From JADLFV01 sp964471555 (lineage in GTDB: Bacteria; Planctomycetota; Phycisphaerae; Phycisphaerales; Phycisphaeraceae): DNA of 64,000 nt. The DNA lies in contig CAYYGM010000002.1 of NCBI GenBank assembly GCA_964471555.1, positions 1-64,000 on the forward strand, read 5' to 3'. Positions 1 to 8,292 of this stretch are shown here, piece by piece. A program made the translations under genes and the position numbers. Below the pieces are notes generated by a model. The model was not told the DNA's origin, did no database searches, and saw only the letters and a list, made by a program, of their open reading frames with translations. How positions within the stretch are numbered: position 1 is the first letter of the stretch; each line of letters begins with the position of its first letter.

Positions 1-1562
1 ACCACGCGATTGACACCGCGAACCTCGTTGATGATGCGGTTGCTGATGACAGCCAGCACGTCGTAGGGGATCCGCGCCCAGTCGGCGGTCATGAAGTCCT
101 GCGTCTCCACGGCCCGGATGGCGACCACCTGCTCGTGCGTGCGGCCGTCACCCATCACGCCCACCGCCTTGACCGGCAGCAGCACCGCGAACACCTGGGC
201 GGTCTTGCGATACAGGTTGGCACTGACGATCTCTTCCAGCAGAATCTCATCACACTCGCGCAGCAGGTCCAGTTGCGGCTTGTTCACTTCGCCCAGCACG
301 CGCACGGCCAGGCCGGGGCCTGGGAACGGATGCCGCCAGATCAGTTGCTCGGGCAGACCCAGCACTTCGCCCAGCTTACGGACCTCGTCCTTGAAGAGGT
401 TGCGCAGCGGTTCGATGAGTTTGAAGCCGAGTTCCGCGGGCAGGCCGCCGACGTTGTGGTGCAGTTTGATGTTGGCCGCCGCCCCGCTGTAGCCGTGGCC
501 CGACTCGATGACGTCGGGGTAGAGCGTGCCCTGGGCGAGGTATTTGGTGGAGGCAACGGCTGCTGAAGCAGCCTCCGCCTTGAAGACTTCGATGAAGCGA
601 TGGCCGATGCGGGTGCGTTTTTCCTGCGGGTCGGTGATGCCCGCCAGGTCGGCAAGAAACTCGGCCGAGGCGTCAACCACGCGCAGGTCGATGTCGAAAT
701 GCCCGCGGAAAACCTGCTCCACGAGCGTGCGTTCGTTCTTGCGCAGCAGGCCGTTGTCAACGAAGACACAGGTGAGCTGCTTGCCGATGGCCTTGTGCAG
801 CAGGGCTGCCACCACGGAGGAATCGACGCCGCCGGACAGGCCCAGCAGCACGTGATCGTCGCCGACGAGTTTGGCGATGCGGGCTGCTTCGCTTTCCAGG
901 AAGTTGGTCATGCGCCACGAGCCGTCGCACTGGCAGATGCGGAACAGGAAGTTGGTGAGAATGTCCTGGCCGTGCGGCGTGTGCGTGACTTCGGGATGAA
1001 ACTGCACACCGAAGAACGGCCGGGTTTTGTGCCTGACCGCAGCCACGGGACAGGTGGGCGTCGCGGCCAGGGGAATAAAGTCATCGGGCAACTGCTGCAC
1101 CTGATCGCCGTGACTCATCCACACCGTGGTGTGATCGGGCACCCCCGGAAGCAATTCCCCTGCGTCAAGAACCTGCAAGGTGGTGCGGCCATACTCGCGG
1201 GCCCGGGCGTTTTTGACTTCGGCGCCGAGCAACTGGCAACCGATCTGCATGCCGTAACAGATCCCCAGCACGGGCACCCCCGGAAGTGCGTCCAGCAGGC
1301 CGGGGGCGAGCGTGGGCGCGCCGTCTTCGTAAACGCTGTTGGGTCCGCCCGAGAGGATGATGCCACGCGGGTTGAGTGCTTTGAGCTGCTCGGCACTGAC
1401 ATTGGGCCCGACCAGCAGCGAGTAAACCCCCGCTTCGCGCACGCGGCGGGCGATCAGTTGCACGTACTGCGAGCCGAAATCGACGATGGGCACCACCTGT
1501 CCGCGCACGTTGGGCGGAAGGTCGGCAAAGACGGTGTCGGGGGCCTGCTGGGTGCTGGTCAT
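1..1562 (-). CDS. guaA: GMP synthase (glutamine-hydrolysing), C-terminus cut by window edge
   Basis: Makes GMP from XMP, ATP and glutamine in purine synthesis. The N-terminal class I glutamine amidotransferase domain has the GICYG nucleophile motif (Cys near residue 102) and the FHPEVTHT histidine/glutamate motif. The ATP-pyrophosphatase domain has the P-loop LSGGVDSS (near residues 242-249). The C-terminal dimerisation domain is present to INEVRGVNR, so only about a dozen residues are lost at position 1. Length (about 520 codons here) fits the roughly 525-residue family. The start ATG at 1562 has an AGAGGA Shine-Dalgarno seven bases upstream. The start region is duplicated across a scaffold gap. 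The CCCCCGGAAG 10-mer occurs twice inside the gene (1142, 1277). Confidence 0.97.
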   Translation of the reverse strand, partial: MTSTQQAPDTVFADLPPNVRGQVVPIVDFGSQYVQLIARRVREAGVYSLLVGPNVSAEQLKALNPRGIILSGGPNSVYEDGAPTLAPGLLDALPGVPVLGICYGMQIGCQLLGAEVKNARAREYGRTTLQVLDAGELLPGVPDHTTVWMSHGDQVQQLPDDFIPLAATPTCPVAAVRHKTRPFFGVQFHPEVTHTPHGQDILTNFLFRICQCDGSWRMTNFLESEAARIAKLVGDDHVLLGLSGGVDSSVVAALLHKAIGKQLTCVFVDNGLLRKNERTLVEQVFRGHFDIDLRVVDASAEFLADLAGITDPQEKRTRIGHRFIEVFKAEAASAAVASTKYLAQGTLYPDVIESGHGYSGAAANIKLHHNVGGLPAELGFKLIEPLRNLFKDEVRKLGEVLGLPEQLIWRHPFPGPGLAVRVLGEVNKPQLDLLRECDEILLEEIVSANLYRKTAQVFAVLLPVKAVGVMGDGRTHEQVVAIRAVETQDFMTADWARIPYDVLAVISNRIINEVRGVNRV

Positions 1563-1583
1563 ACGCGAATCCTCTGGGAAACG

Positions 1584-1683
1584 NNNNNNNNNNNNNNNNN
1601 NNNNNNNNNNNNNNNNNNNNNNNNNNNNNNNNNNNNNNNNNNNNNNNNNNNNNNNNNNNNNNNNNNNNNNNNNNNNNNNNNNN
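1584..1683. other. Scaffold gap of 100 N
   Basis: Exactly 100 unknown bases, the conventional placeholder for a gap of unknown size. The 55 bases on its left (1529-1583) are repeated exactly on its right (1684-1738), so the real distance is probably negative (overlap) and no sequence need be missing. Confidence 0.98.
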
Positions 1684-1738
1684 AGACGGTGTCGGGGGCC
1701 TGCTGGGTGCTGGTCATACGCGAATCCTCTGGGAAACG
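1684..1738. repeat. Exact 55-bp duplicate of 1529-1583 (contig-end overlap)
   Basis: Identical to the first codons and leader of guaA at 1529-1583. A 55-base exact overlap across a 100-N gap is what a de Bruijn assembler with k = 55 leaves at two contig ends that share a node. It should be treated as an artefact, not as a second guaA start. The true guaA leader continues from 1739. Confidence 0.9.
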
Positions 1739-1854
1739 GGCCATGATAGCAGGGCGCAGCAGGTTTGAACGTTTAGCCGGGGCGGCCACGCCCGGCCCCG
1801 CGTGGTCGCGGGGGCTAAACATCACAGAGGTTCATGTGCCACTAAAATGGCTGC

Positions 1855-2610
1855 ATGACGATCGTCGCCGCGTTGATGCTGCTGCTGGCTGCCGTGCCGC
1901 CGTTGAGCGACGCACAGCGGACGCTGTTGGATGACGCGGTCGATCACGGCTACCTCGATGAGCCGGCGTTGTACCCACTGCTGGAAAACGCGCTGAGCGG
2001 ACCGGCCGGCGACGAGGCGGGGGCGGTGGTGCCGGATTACAACGCCATCCATGAACACCCGGCCACACAGCGCGGCAACATGTTCCTCATCGAAGGCACG
2101 CTGCTGCGCACCCGTCGCCTGGAACTGGCCCGGCGCGGCGACTGGGGCGATGCGCTGACCGAGTGGTCCATCAAGGTGCCGGGCCGGGACGAAGCGATCA
2201 TCGTGCTGCTGGCCGATCCGCAAAACATGTGGAACATCAAAGCCGGCCGTCAGTCCGTGCGCGTCGCAGCCAGGTTTTACAAAATATGGTCCGACACCGA
2301 CCAGAGCGGACAGGCCACCGATTACCTGGTGTTTGTGGCTTTCTGGCCGAAGGTGTCCCAAGCCACAGACCGCGATGCGTTACCGCGCAACGGCATCTTC
2401 ATCACGTTGGCAATCCTGACGCTGCTGTTGTTCCTGTGGAACTATTTTCGCGGCAAAGCCAGACCCGGTGCGGTTCGAACTCGAACGTCGGGCCGATCCT
2501 CACAGGAGACGGCTGAACTGTTGCAGGAGAGCGAACACCTGCCCACAGACCCCGCCGACGCTTTGGCGGAAATGGACAACCGGCCTCAGCGCGATGATGC
2601 CGGCAACTGA
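1855..2610 (+). CDS. Hypothetical membrane-anchored protein
   Basis: Family not recognised. The 251 residues begin with a hydrophobic signal-like segment (2-19), followed by a soluble domain (about 20-178) with alternating beta-type stretches, one clear membrane helix (181-197) and a charged, probably cytoplasmic tail rich in Glu and Arg. The layout suggests an extracytoplasmic sensor or accessory protein held by one helix. There is no Shine-Dalgarno; a TAAAAT hexamer at 1843-1848 ends six bases before the ATG, suggesting a leaderless transcript. The 3' end overlaps the convergent hydrolase gene by 25 bases. Confidence 0.75.
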   Translation: MTIVAALMLLLAAVPPLSDAQRTLLDDAVDHGYLDEPALYPLLENALSGPAGDEAGAVVPDYNAIHEHPATQRGNMFLIEGTLLRTRRLELARRGDWGDALTEWSIKVPGRDEAIIVLLADPQNMWNIKAGRQSVRVAARFYKIWSDTDQSGQATDYLVFVAFWPKVSQATDRDALPRNGIFITLAILTLLLFLWNYFRGKARPGAVRTRTSGRSSQETAELLQESEHLPTDPADALAEMDNRPQRDDAGN

Positions 2611-3221
2611 TCGCGCAACCGCTTCAACTCGGCAGCGATCGGTGCGGGATGGCTCATCGCCAGCATGTGGCCGGCGTCTTCGAACACGTGGCAATCGCCT
2701 TTCGGACACTTGATCAGGCGATCGCGGCGGCCGTGAAAGCGCACGATCAACAGATCATCACCCCGATACCCCGGCCAGTGCGGCAGGTACGCGCTCATGG
2801 CCCGGATGAAGCGCGGATCCGCATCGTGAAACATCCGCAGCAACAAGGCGTCGCCCCCGGCTGCGATTTTTCCGGCCGGGCCCCAGGGCACAATGCGCGA
2901 AAATCGCGCCAGCACCCGCAACACCAGCGGCACCTCATTCGCCTTCAGTGCACTTCCCAGTAACACCACCGCCCGCGGCCGAACCTGCTGTGCGATTTCC
3001 AGCGCCACCATGCCCCCCAGCGATGAGCCCACCAGCACGTCGTTTTCCGTCACGCCCTGTTCAACCGTGATCCGCCGGGCCACCTGCGCGATGGTGCGTT
3101 CGCCCGACCACGCCGGCCAGTTCGCGCACACCACCGGCCAATCAAGCTTCGCCGCCAGCGCCTCATACATCCGCGCGTCGGCGCCCATGCCCGGCAGCAA
3201 CAGCCATCGCTCATCAGACAT
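2586..3221 (-). CDS. Alpha/beta hydrolase
   Basis: A 211-residue alpha/beta-hydrolase fold protein. The nucleophile elbow VGSSLGG (Ser near 67), the HGRRD segment (acid) and DAGHM (His near the C-terminus) make a plausible Ser-Asp-His triad. LPGMGAD near the N-terminus is the usual oxyanion-loop region. Substrate cannot be told. An in-frame ATG 16 codons upstream would overlap aroB; the start MSDERW at 3221 is preferred because a CACAAT hexamer (3228-3233) ends six bases upstream, matching the leaderless pattern of the neighbours. Divergent from aroB with only 46 bases between starts. Confidence 0.85.
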   Translation of the reverse strand: MSDERWLLLPGMGADARMYEALAAKLDWPVVCANWPAWSGERTIAQVARRITVEQGVTENDVLVGSSLGGMVALEIAQQVRPRAVVLLGSALKANEVPLVLRVLARFSRIVPWGPAGKIAAGGDALLLRMFHDADPRFIRAMSAYLPHWPGYRGDDLLIVRFHGRRDRLIKCPKGDCHVFEDAGHMLAMSHPAPIAAELKRLRDQLPASSR

Positions 3222-3267
3222 CGCCCCATTGTGCCAGATCTGCTGCGGATCGCTATGCTGATGCCCC

Positions 3268-4395
3268 ATGGCTACTGTTGATCTGATTCTTCCGCAACAT
3301 CGTTACGTCATCGAAATCGCCCCCGGCATCCTCAGCGAACTGGGCCCGCGCCTGCGCGAGTCAGCCCCGCATCAGCGGGCGGCCATCATCGTCGATGAAA
3401 CATTGACCGACACCTACGGCAAAACCGTACGCCTCAGCCTCAAACAAGCTGGCTATGCCGTCACCTGCACCACCATGACCAGCACGGAGCGCCACAAATC
3501 GCTCGACACCGTGCGCACGCTGTACGACCACCTGCTGCTGGACCGGCTGGAGCGCAAGAGCCCGGTGATCGCCCTGGGCGGCGGCGTGGTGGGTGACACC
3601 GCGGGCTTCGTGGCGGCTACGTACCTGCGCGGCGTGCCGTTCGTGCAATGCCCCACCACGTTGCTGGCCATGGTCGATGCCTCGGTCGGCGGCAAGGTCG
3701 GCGTCAACGTGCCGCAGGGCAAAAACCTGATCGGCGCGTTCCATCAACCGCGCCTCGTGCTGTGCGACACCGACACGCTCAAAACCCTGCCCCTGCGCGA
3801 ACTGCATTGCGGGCTGGCTGAATGCGTCAAACACGCTGTAATCCGCTCGCCCGGCAAATTCGCCTGGCTGGAGAAAAATCTCGACAAGGTGCTGGCCCTC
3901 GATCCCAACGCCCTGGTCGAGCTGGTCCATTGGAACGTGCAGATCAAAGCCAAGGTGGTGATGGCCGACGAGAAGGAAGCTGGGGAACGCGCCCATCTGA
4001 ATTTCGGGCACACCTTCGCCCACGCCATCGAGGCAGCCACCAGTCACCTCAGCAGCGGCGACGAGGATGAATCGAGCGGCGCGTATCACCACGGCGAAGC
4101 GGTGTCGCTGGGCATGGTGGCGGCCACGCGCCTGGCCGTTGAGGCCGGGGCGTGTTCTTCGGAAGTGCTCGAACGCCTGATCGCCCTGCTCGAGCGCATC
4201 GGCTTACCCACCACTGCCGCCGGAAGGTTGCCTGAGCCGGCAGCGCTGATCGACCTGATGCGCCTGGACAAAAAGGTGGCCGGCGGCCGCATCCGTCTGG
4301 TGCTGCCGCAGGAGCTGGGCAAAGTCACCGTCACCGACGAAGCCACCGACGCACAGATCGCCGCGGCGTGGCAGTCGCTGGCTCAGGCGGGCTGA
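3268..4395 (+). CDS. aroB: 3-dehydroquinate synthase
   Basis: Converts DAHP to 3-dehydroquinate, the second step of the shikimate pathway, using NAD and a metal. Family landmarks are present in order: LGGGVVGDTAGF (NAD binding), TTLLAMVDASVGGKVGVN, the metal-binding Glu in GLAECVKH, NFGHTFAHAIE, and HHGEAVSLGM with the metal His. Length 375 is normal; a short acidic loop (SSGDEDESSG) sits before HHGEAV. No Shine-Dalgarno; TATGCT at 3254-3259 lies eight bases before the ATG. aroC lies 4 kb downstream. The 3' end overlaps the convergent DUF4282 gene by 13 bases. Confidence 0.97.
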   Translation: MATVDLILPQHRYVIEIAPGILSELGPRLRESAPHQRAAIIVDETLTDTYGKTVRLSLKQAGYAVTCTTMTSTERHKSLDTVRTLYDHLLLDRLERKSPVIALGGGVVGDTAGFVAATYLRGVPFVQCPTTLLAMVDASVGGKVGVNVPQGKNLIGAFHQPRLVLCDTDTLKTLPLRELHCGLAECVKHAVIRSPGKFAWLEKNLDKVLALDPNALVELVHWNVQIKAKVVMADEKEAGERAHLNFGHTFAHAIEAATSHLSSGDEDESSGAYHHGEAVSLGMVAATRLAVEAGACSSEVLERLIALLERIGLPTTAAGRLPEPAALIDLMRLDKKVAGGRIRLVLPQELGKVTVTDEATDAQIAAAWQSLAQAG

Positions 4396-4730
4396 TCGGG
4401 GCTGGCCGGTGGCGCAGTTGGTGCGGCGGGCTCCGCTTCGCCGGCGATCTTGCGCAGATACTCCACGCCTTTGAACACCACGATCACCAGCTCCATGTAC
4501 ACCCGCGACATCACGATCGCCAGCGCCAACGCGATCGGTGCTATGATCAACCCCGCCAAGGCGCCCCCGATGCTCCCTGACATCAGTCCGCCGATCAGGA
4601 TCATCAGCGCCCACAAGCAACTGACGACAATCATGATGACGTAGATGATTGCTACGATCTTGGGCGTGATGAAACTGCGAAATGACAGGTCGAACAGGCT
4701 GCTCACAAGTCCGGACGGCGATTCGTTCAT
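4383..4730 (-). CDS. DUF4282-like small membrane protein
   Basis: A 115-residue protein with the LFDLSFRSFITPKI start typical of DUF4282 proteins, two or three membrane segments (about 24-50 and 58-90) and a Pro/Ala-rich tail. Function unknown; a membrane-complex accessory role is only a guess. Two in-frame ATGs (4736 and 4730) are possible. The second is chosen because AGGAG lies eight bases before it but only two before the first. Divergent from exbD. Confidence 0.8.
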   Translation of the reverse strand: MNESPSGLVSSLFDLSFRSFITPKIVAIIYVIMIVVSCLWALMILIGGLMSGSIGGALAGLIIAPIALALAIVMSRVYMELVIVVFKGVEYLRKIAGEAEPAAPTAPPASPDQPA

Positions 4731-4805
4731 AATCATGACTCCTGTAAATGAAATGATTGGCCCTGATACTTTTACCGCGAACGCAGTGCGGTCATAATAT
4801 CCCCC

Positions 4806-5288
4806 ATGCGCCGGTTTCTCCATCATCACGACGAGGTTCGCCTCGAACTGACGCCCCTGATCGACGTGGTTTTCCTGCTGTTGACCTTCTTCATCTTCAG
4901 CCTGGTGGTCATGGTCCGCGCCAACCTGCTGCCGGTGGAGTTGATCGGCATCGGTTCGGGTGAGCCGGCCGCGGGCGAACCGCTGCAGGCAGTCACCATC
5001 GACCGCGACGGCCACTATTTCCTCAACCAGCAGCCCATCGAGACCGACGCCCTGCGCGCCCACCTCGAAGAGCTGGCCAAACAGGACAAGCCACCCCGCC
5101 TCTACGTCGGCATTGAATCCACCGGCTCGGTCGATCGCGGACCGCTGCTGCTGCAACTGATCGAACTGGCCAAACAGGCTGGCCTCAACGACCTGGCCTT
5201 CATCGGACCGCCCTCCCAGGATGGAGGGCAGAAAGCGGAGGGCGGAGAGCAGAGCGCCGAGCCCGATACCACGGAAAGCTCACCATGA
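4806..5288 (+). CDS. ExbD/TolR-type biopolymer transport protein
   Basis: Proton-channel partner of the TonB/Tol energy system. The 160 residues show a basic N-terminus, then LTPLIDVVFLLLTFFIF, the single membrane helix with the essential Asp (DVVF), then a periplasmic domain and an acidic low-complexity tail. It normally works with ExbB/TolQ, which is absent here. First gene of a tight operon: its stop overlaps the next start (ATGA). No Shine-Dalgarno; CATAAT (4793-4798) ends seven bases before the ATG, so a leaderless message is likely. Confidence 0.9.
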   Translation: MRRFLHHHDEVRLELTPLIDVVFLLLTFFIFSLVVMVRANLLPVELIGIGSGEPAAGEPLQAVTIDRDGHYFLNQQPIETDALRAHLEELAKQDKPPRLYVGIESTGSVDRGPLLLQLIELAKQAGLNDLAFIGPPSQDGGQKAEGGEQSAEPDTTESSP

Positions 5289-6628
5289 CCCGTGTGCTTC
5301 GACTTCTGTTGCTGGTTCTGCTTTGTCTGGTCGCGGTCAGTCCGCTGTCAGCCGAGCCGGTGCGGTTGATCTACGACACGGACTTCCAGAGCGATTGCGA
5401 TGACGCCGGCGCACTGGCCATGCTGCACAGCCTGGCCGACCGCGGCGAAGTTGAGTTGCTGGCGGTGATCACCAGCGCCACCGGCCCGAAGATCGCCCCC
5501 GCTATCAGCGCCTTCAATCTCTTCTATCACCGCCGCGCCATCCCTATCGGCGACATGAAGTACACCCCCGAGCAGTTCTCGCGCAGCAGCGATCGCTACA
5601 CCGCAACCATCGCCGCCGAGTTCCCGCACGACCTGGCCGGCGAAGATGATGCGCCCTCCGCCGTGGCGCTCTATCGTGAAATTCTCAGCAGCCGGCCCGA
5701 TCACAGCGTGGTGCTGCTGACCGTGGGCTTCACCCGCAACATCGCCGATCTGCTGGCCAGCGGACCCGATCAGTTCAGCCCGGACACCGGCATCGAACTG
5801 GTGCGGCGCAAAGTCGCCCGCTACGTCACGATGGGCGGCGAGTTCAGCCACGACACGCCCGAGGCTCCCACCCGCGATCGCTTCAACTGGAAGCATGACA
5901 TCAAGGATCCCTACGCTGCGATCCGTGAAATTCTCGATGCCTGGCCCAGCGAAGTGCCGCTGATTTCCTCGGGCTGGACGGTGGGCGACGAGGGGGCGTT
6001 CGATCCGGCTTTCAAATCGGTCTGGGCCGGCGAGGGCACGCGAAACCTGCCGCAAGACCACATTCTTCGCCGCACGTACGAGCTTTGGTTTCAGGGCAAG
6101 GACAACTGGAACCGTCACTGCAACGACCAATGCGCCACGCTCTATGCCGTGCGCGGCCCGGGTCAAGATTTCATCGAGCATCTGCACGGCGACATCGACG
6201 TCGCACCCGATGGCGCGGACACCTGGTCAACTGATCACGATCTGAATCAGGGCTACATCGCCAAAGCTCGCGATGCTGCTCTGATCTCCGCTGAGATCGA
6301 GCAATTGATGCTCCATGATCCCGCACCGGCCGACACCACGCCGCCGACACCGCCGGGCACGGTCACGATCGAAACGCTTACGGATCATCCCAGGTCGTTT
6401 CGCCTGAGCTGGTCGCCGGGCGCAGATGAGGATGTCGGCAGTTGGGTGGCTGCTTATCACGTCTATCGTGACGGACTGTTGGTGGGCATCGCAGCCGGCA
6501 CCCAATATTTTGACCAGCCCCCGAAAAGGTCGCGCCTGCGCTACGAGGTGGCGGCCGTAAATGCCGCGGGTCTGGAAAGCATGCGCGCCACCACCGTAGT
6601 CCGAATAACCAGCACGACCGCACCATGA
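5285..6628 (+). CDS. Secreted nucleoside-hydrolase-like protein with C-terminal FN3-like domain
   Basis: A signal peptide (about 1-23, ending LSAEP) precedes an inosine-uridine nucleoside hydrolase-like domain (about 26-330). The calcium-binding Asp cluster DTDFQSDCDDAGAL is a variant of the family DTDxGxDDAxAL motif, and GFTRNIADLL and YVTMGGEF follow as in this family. Residues about 350-445 look like a fibronectin type III domain (PPTPPGTV, WSPGADEDVGSW, YHVYRDG). It probably acts on nucleosides or another N-glycoside outside the cytoplasm. The gene lies between exbD and the TonB-like gene with 4-base overlaps on both sides, so it is translated with the energy-coupling proteins; the functional link is inferred. 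Confidence 0.85.
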   Translation: MTRVLRLLLLVLLCLVAVSPLSAEPVRLIYDTDFQSDCDDAGALAMLHSLADRGEVELLAVITSATGPKIAPAISAFNLFYHRRAIPIGDMKYTPEQFSRSSDRYTATIAAEFPHDLAGEDDAPSAVALYREILSSRPDHSVVLLTVGFTRNIADLLASGPDQFSPDTGIELVRRKVARYVTMGGEFSHDTPEAPTRDRFNWKHDIKDPYAAIREILDAWPSEVPLISSGWTVGDEGAFDPAFKSVWAGEGTRNLPQDHILRRTYELWFQGKDNWNRHCNDQCATLYAVRGPGQDFIEHLHGDIDVAPDGADTWSTDHDLNQGYIAKARDAALISAEIEQLMLHDPAPADTTPPTPPGTVTIETLTDHPRSFRLSWSPGADEDVGSWVAAYHVYRDGLLVGIAAGTQYFDQPPKRSRLRYEVAAVNAAGLESMRATTVVRITSTTAP

Positions 6629-7884
6629 TCCGACGACCGGACAACCCGCTGCCGCTGATCGTCGGCCTGGGGCTGGCGGTGGTGGTGCATCTGACCGCGG
6701 CCGCACCGGCGTGGGTATGGTTGAACAGCTCGCGCCGCCTGGCCCCGCCGATCGATCTGCGCATCGAGAACGTGGTGGTGCCCGACAACGTGCTGCTGCT
6801 GGATGCGGATAACACCGTCAGCTTCGACGTGGTCAACCGCGGCGGACAGTCCACCGGCAACACGCCCTGGCGCGACCGCGTCTATTTCTCGACCGACGAT
6901 CAGCTCGATGCCGGCGACACGCTGCTGATCGATGCCGAGCGTGTGGAGGCGCTGACGCCGGATCAGCGTTATCGCAGCGGCGGGCACAACGTGCGCCTGA
7001 GCGCGGGAGTGCAGCCGCCGTTTTATCTGATCTTTATTACCGATGCGGACAACGCGATCGATGAACACTGGCACGAGGACAACAACATTTACGTCCGCCG
7101 CTTTGAAGCACCCGACGAGCCAAAGCCGCGCGAGTTGGCGGTGGGCCGGCCCGATGCGCCGCAGCGGGTGACCGTGGCCTGGATCAGTCACGATGATTTT
7201 CAGAAGCTGGTCGCGCCGCCCAGCATCACCGAGCAGCCCGCTCTACAGAATGCGGTGGAGCCCGTTCCGGGGGCGCCCACGGAATTGAATCCCACGCCCC
7301 CTCCCCCGGAAGTAGCCGTTAATCAGGAGCAAGCTATCGCCCAAGCCGACAGCGGCGGCAGTCTGGCTGATGCTCCCGTCATCGCTCCACAACCCGAGCC
7401 CGGACCGCTGGCAGAACTGCCCACGCACCCGGGACATCCCGACCTGCAGAACGCGCCCGGCGAAGGTGATTCCAGCGCCACCGCTTCCGCCCAATCAGCA
7501 ACCGAGGATGCCAGGCCCACTTCCGTGCCGCGCGACGAGGCCCAGTCCGATCCCGTGGTGCGCACCGAACAAGTGGACGTGCACCCGATGGCCAGCGGCT
7601 CCGTGCTGGTGGGCAAGGGCATCACCGTCAAACCCATTCGCCCCTACTTCAGCCCCGTGGCCCGCTACACCGCTGTGCCCAACAATCCCGAAGCCGAGAT
7701 CACCTTCAACCACAGCGGCAAGGTGATCGACGCCAGGCTGACCGCAAGCTCGGGAGCGGACAACATCGACGCCCCCATTCTGCGCAGTCTCTATCAATGG
7801 AAAGCCAGCGGCGAACAGATCGATGCACTCGGCGACAAAGGCAAACTCATCATGCCCGTGCGTCTGATCCTGATCGAGCGTTAA
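6625..7884 (+). CDS. TonB-like protein with inserted CARDB domain
   Basis: A 419-residue protein with unusual architecture. A TonB-like N-terminal membrane helix (about 9-30) contains a His in the segment AVVVHL, like the functional His of TonB. A CARDB-type Ig-like domain follows (about 40-155: LRIENVVVPDNV, VNRGGQSTGNTPW, VYFSTDD), then a long Pro/Ala/Gln-rich linker (about 200-320). The C-terminal TonB fold (about 335-419) has RPYFSPVARYTAVPN, EITFNHSGKVIDARL and SSGADNID. TonB links the ExbB/ExbD motor to outer-membrane receptors; CARDB domains usually bind proteins or glycans. Overlaps the upstream gene by 4 bases. The CCCCCGGAAG 10-mer lies in the linker (7303). Confidence 0.85.
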   Translation: MIRRPDNPLPLIVGLGLAVVVHLTAAAPAWVWLNSSRRLAPPIDLRIENVVVPDNVLLLDADNTVSFDVVNRGGQSTGNTPWRDRVYFSTDDQLDAGDTLLIDAERVEALTPDQRYRSGGHNVRLSAGVQPPFYLIFITDADNAIDEHWHEDNNIYVRRFEAPDEPKPRELAVGRPDAPQRVTVAWISHDDFQKLVAPPSITEQPALQNAVEPVPGAPTELNPTPPPPEVAVNQEQAIAQADSGGSLADAPVIAPQPEPGPLAELPTHPGHPDLQNAPGEGDSSATASAQSATEDARPTSVPRDEAQSDPVVRTEQVDVHPMASGSVLVGKGITVKPIRPYFSPVARYTAVPNNPEAEITFNHSGKVIDARLTASSGADNIDAPILRSLYQWKASGEQIDALGDKGKLIMPVRLILIER

Positions 7885-7895
7885 TCCTCCAAGGC

Positions 7896-7915
7896 CGCTC
7901 CACTTCAGTGGAGCG
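7896..7915. terminator. Perfect 9-bp hairpin after the TonB-like operon
   Basis: CGCTCCACT and AGTGGAGCG pair perfectly with a 2-base centre, 11 bases after the stop codon. No T-run follows, so a Rho-independent role is uncertain. It sits just upstream of the TACAAT of the next gene. Confidence 0.5.
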
Positions 7916-7922
7916 TTACCCC

Positions 7923-7928
7923 TACAAT
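7923..7928 (+). promoter_or_regulatory. -10-like TACAAT placing +1 at the start codon
   Basis: TACAAT followed by six C-rich bases and then ATG (7935). With the usual 6-8 bases from -10 to +1, transcription would start at the A of ATG. No Shine-Dalgarno is present and no convincing -35 is seen. Confidence 0.55.
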
Positions 7929-7934
7929 CCCCCC

Positions 7935-8264
7935 ATGCAACGACAAGACCCTGAAGGCGTCGTCATCAGTTGCGACTTCTGCGCCAGCGACTGGGACCAG
8001 GTGCGTCCCATGATCGAAGGCCATCGCGGCTCGGTGCTGTGTCTTGATTGCCTCAAGCAGGCGCTCGACCAGGCCGCCCCCGCGCCGAACGATTTCGATT
8101 GCACGCTCTGCCTCCAGCATCGCCCCGCCGGCCGCAAGTTCTGGCAGCGCCGCAATGCCGCCGTCTGCTACGACTGCATCCGCCTGGCTGCCAAGACCTT
8201 CCACAAAGACCCCGATACCGATTTCCGCTGGGATCCCGCGCGCCACCCACCCGAATCCGACTGA
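7935..8264 (+). CDS. Small double zinc-finger protein (ClpX-type C4 finger)
   Basis: A 109-residue protein with two treble-clef-like zinc motifs. CDFC...CLDC (about 12-45) resembles the C4 finger at the N-terminus of ClpX, including the VRPMIEGHRGSVLC spacing. CTLC...CYDC (about 57-86) repeats the theme. It has no ATPase or other domain, so it may bind protein or nucleic acid; its role is unknown. The start at 7935 is preferred over upstream in-frame codons inside the TonB gene because of the TACAAT element. aroC follows 28 bases downstream with its own -10-like element. Confidence 0.75.
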   Translation: MQRQDPEGVVISCDFCASDWDQVRPMIEGHRGSVLCLDCLKQALDQAAPAPNDFDCTLCLQHRPAGRKFWQRRNAAVCYDCIRLAAKTFHKDPDTDFRWDPARHPPESD

Positions 8265-8292
8265 CTCGCGGCGATCCGGTTATCATCTTTCC

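Noticed and set aside
135..1934. Long plus-strand open frames across the guaA region and the N gap
   Set aside because: They are antisense shadows of guaA; translations lack domain-like content and one runs through the 100 Ns.
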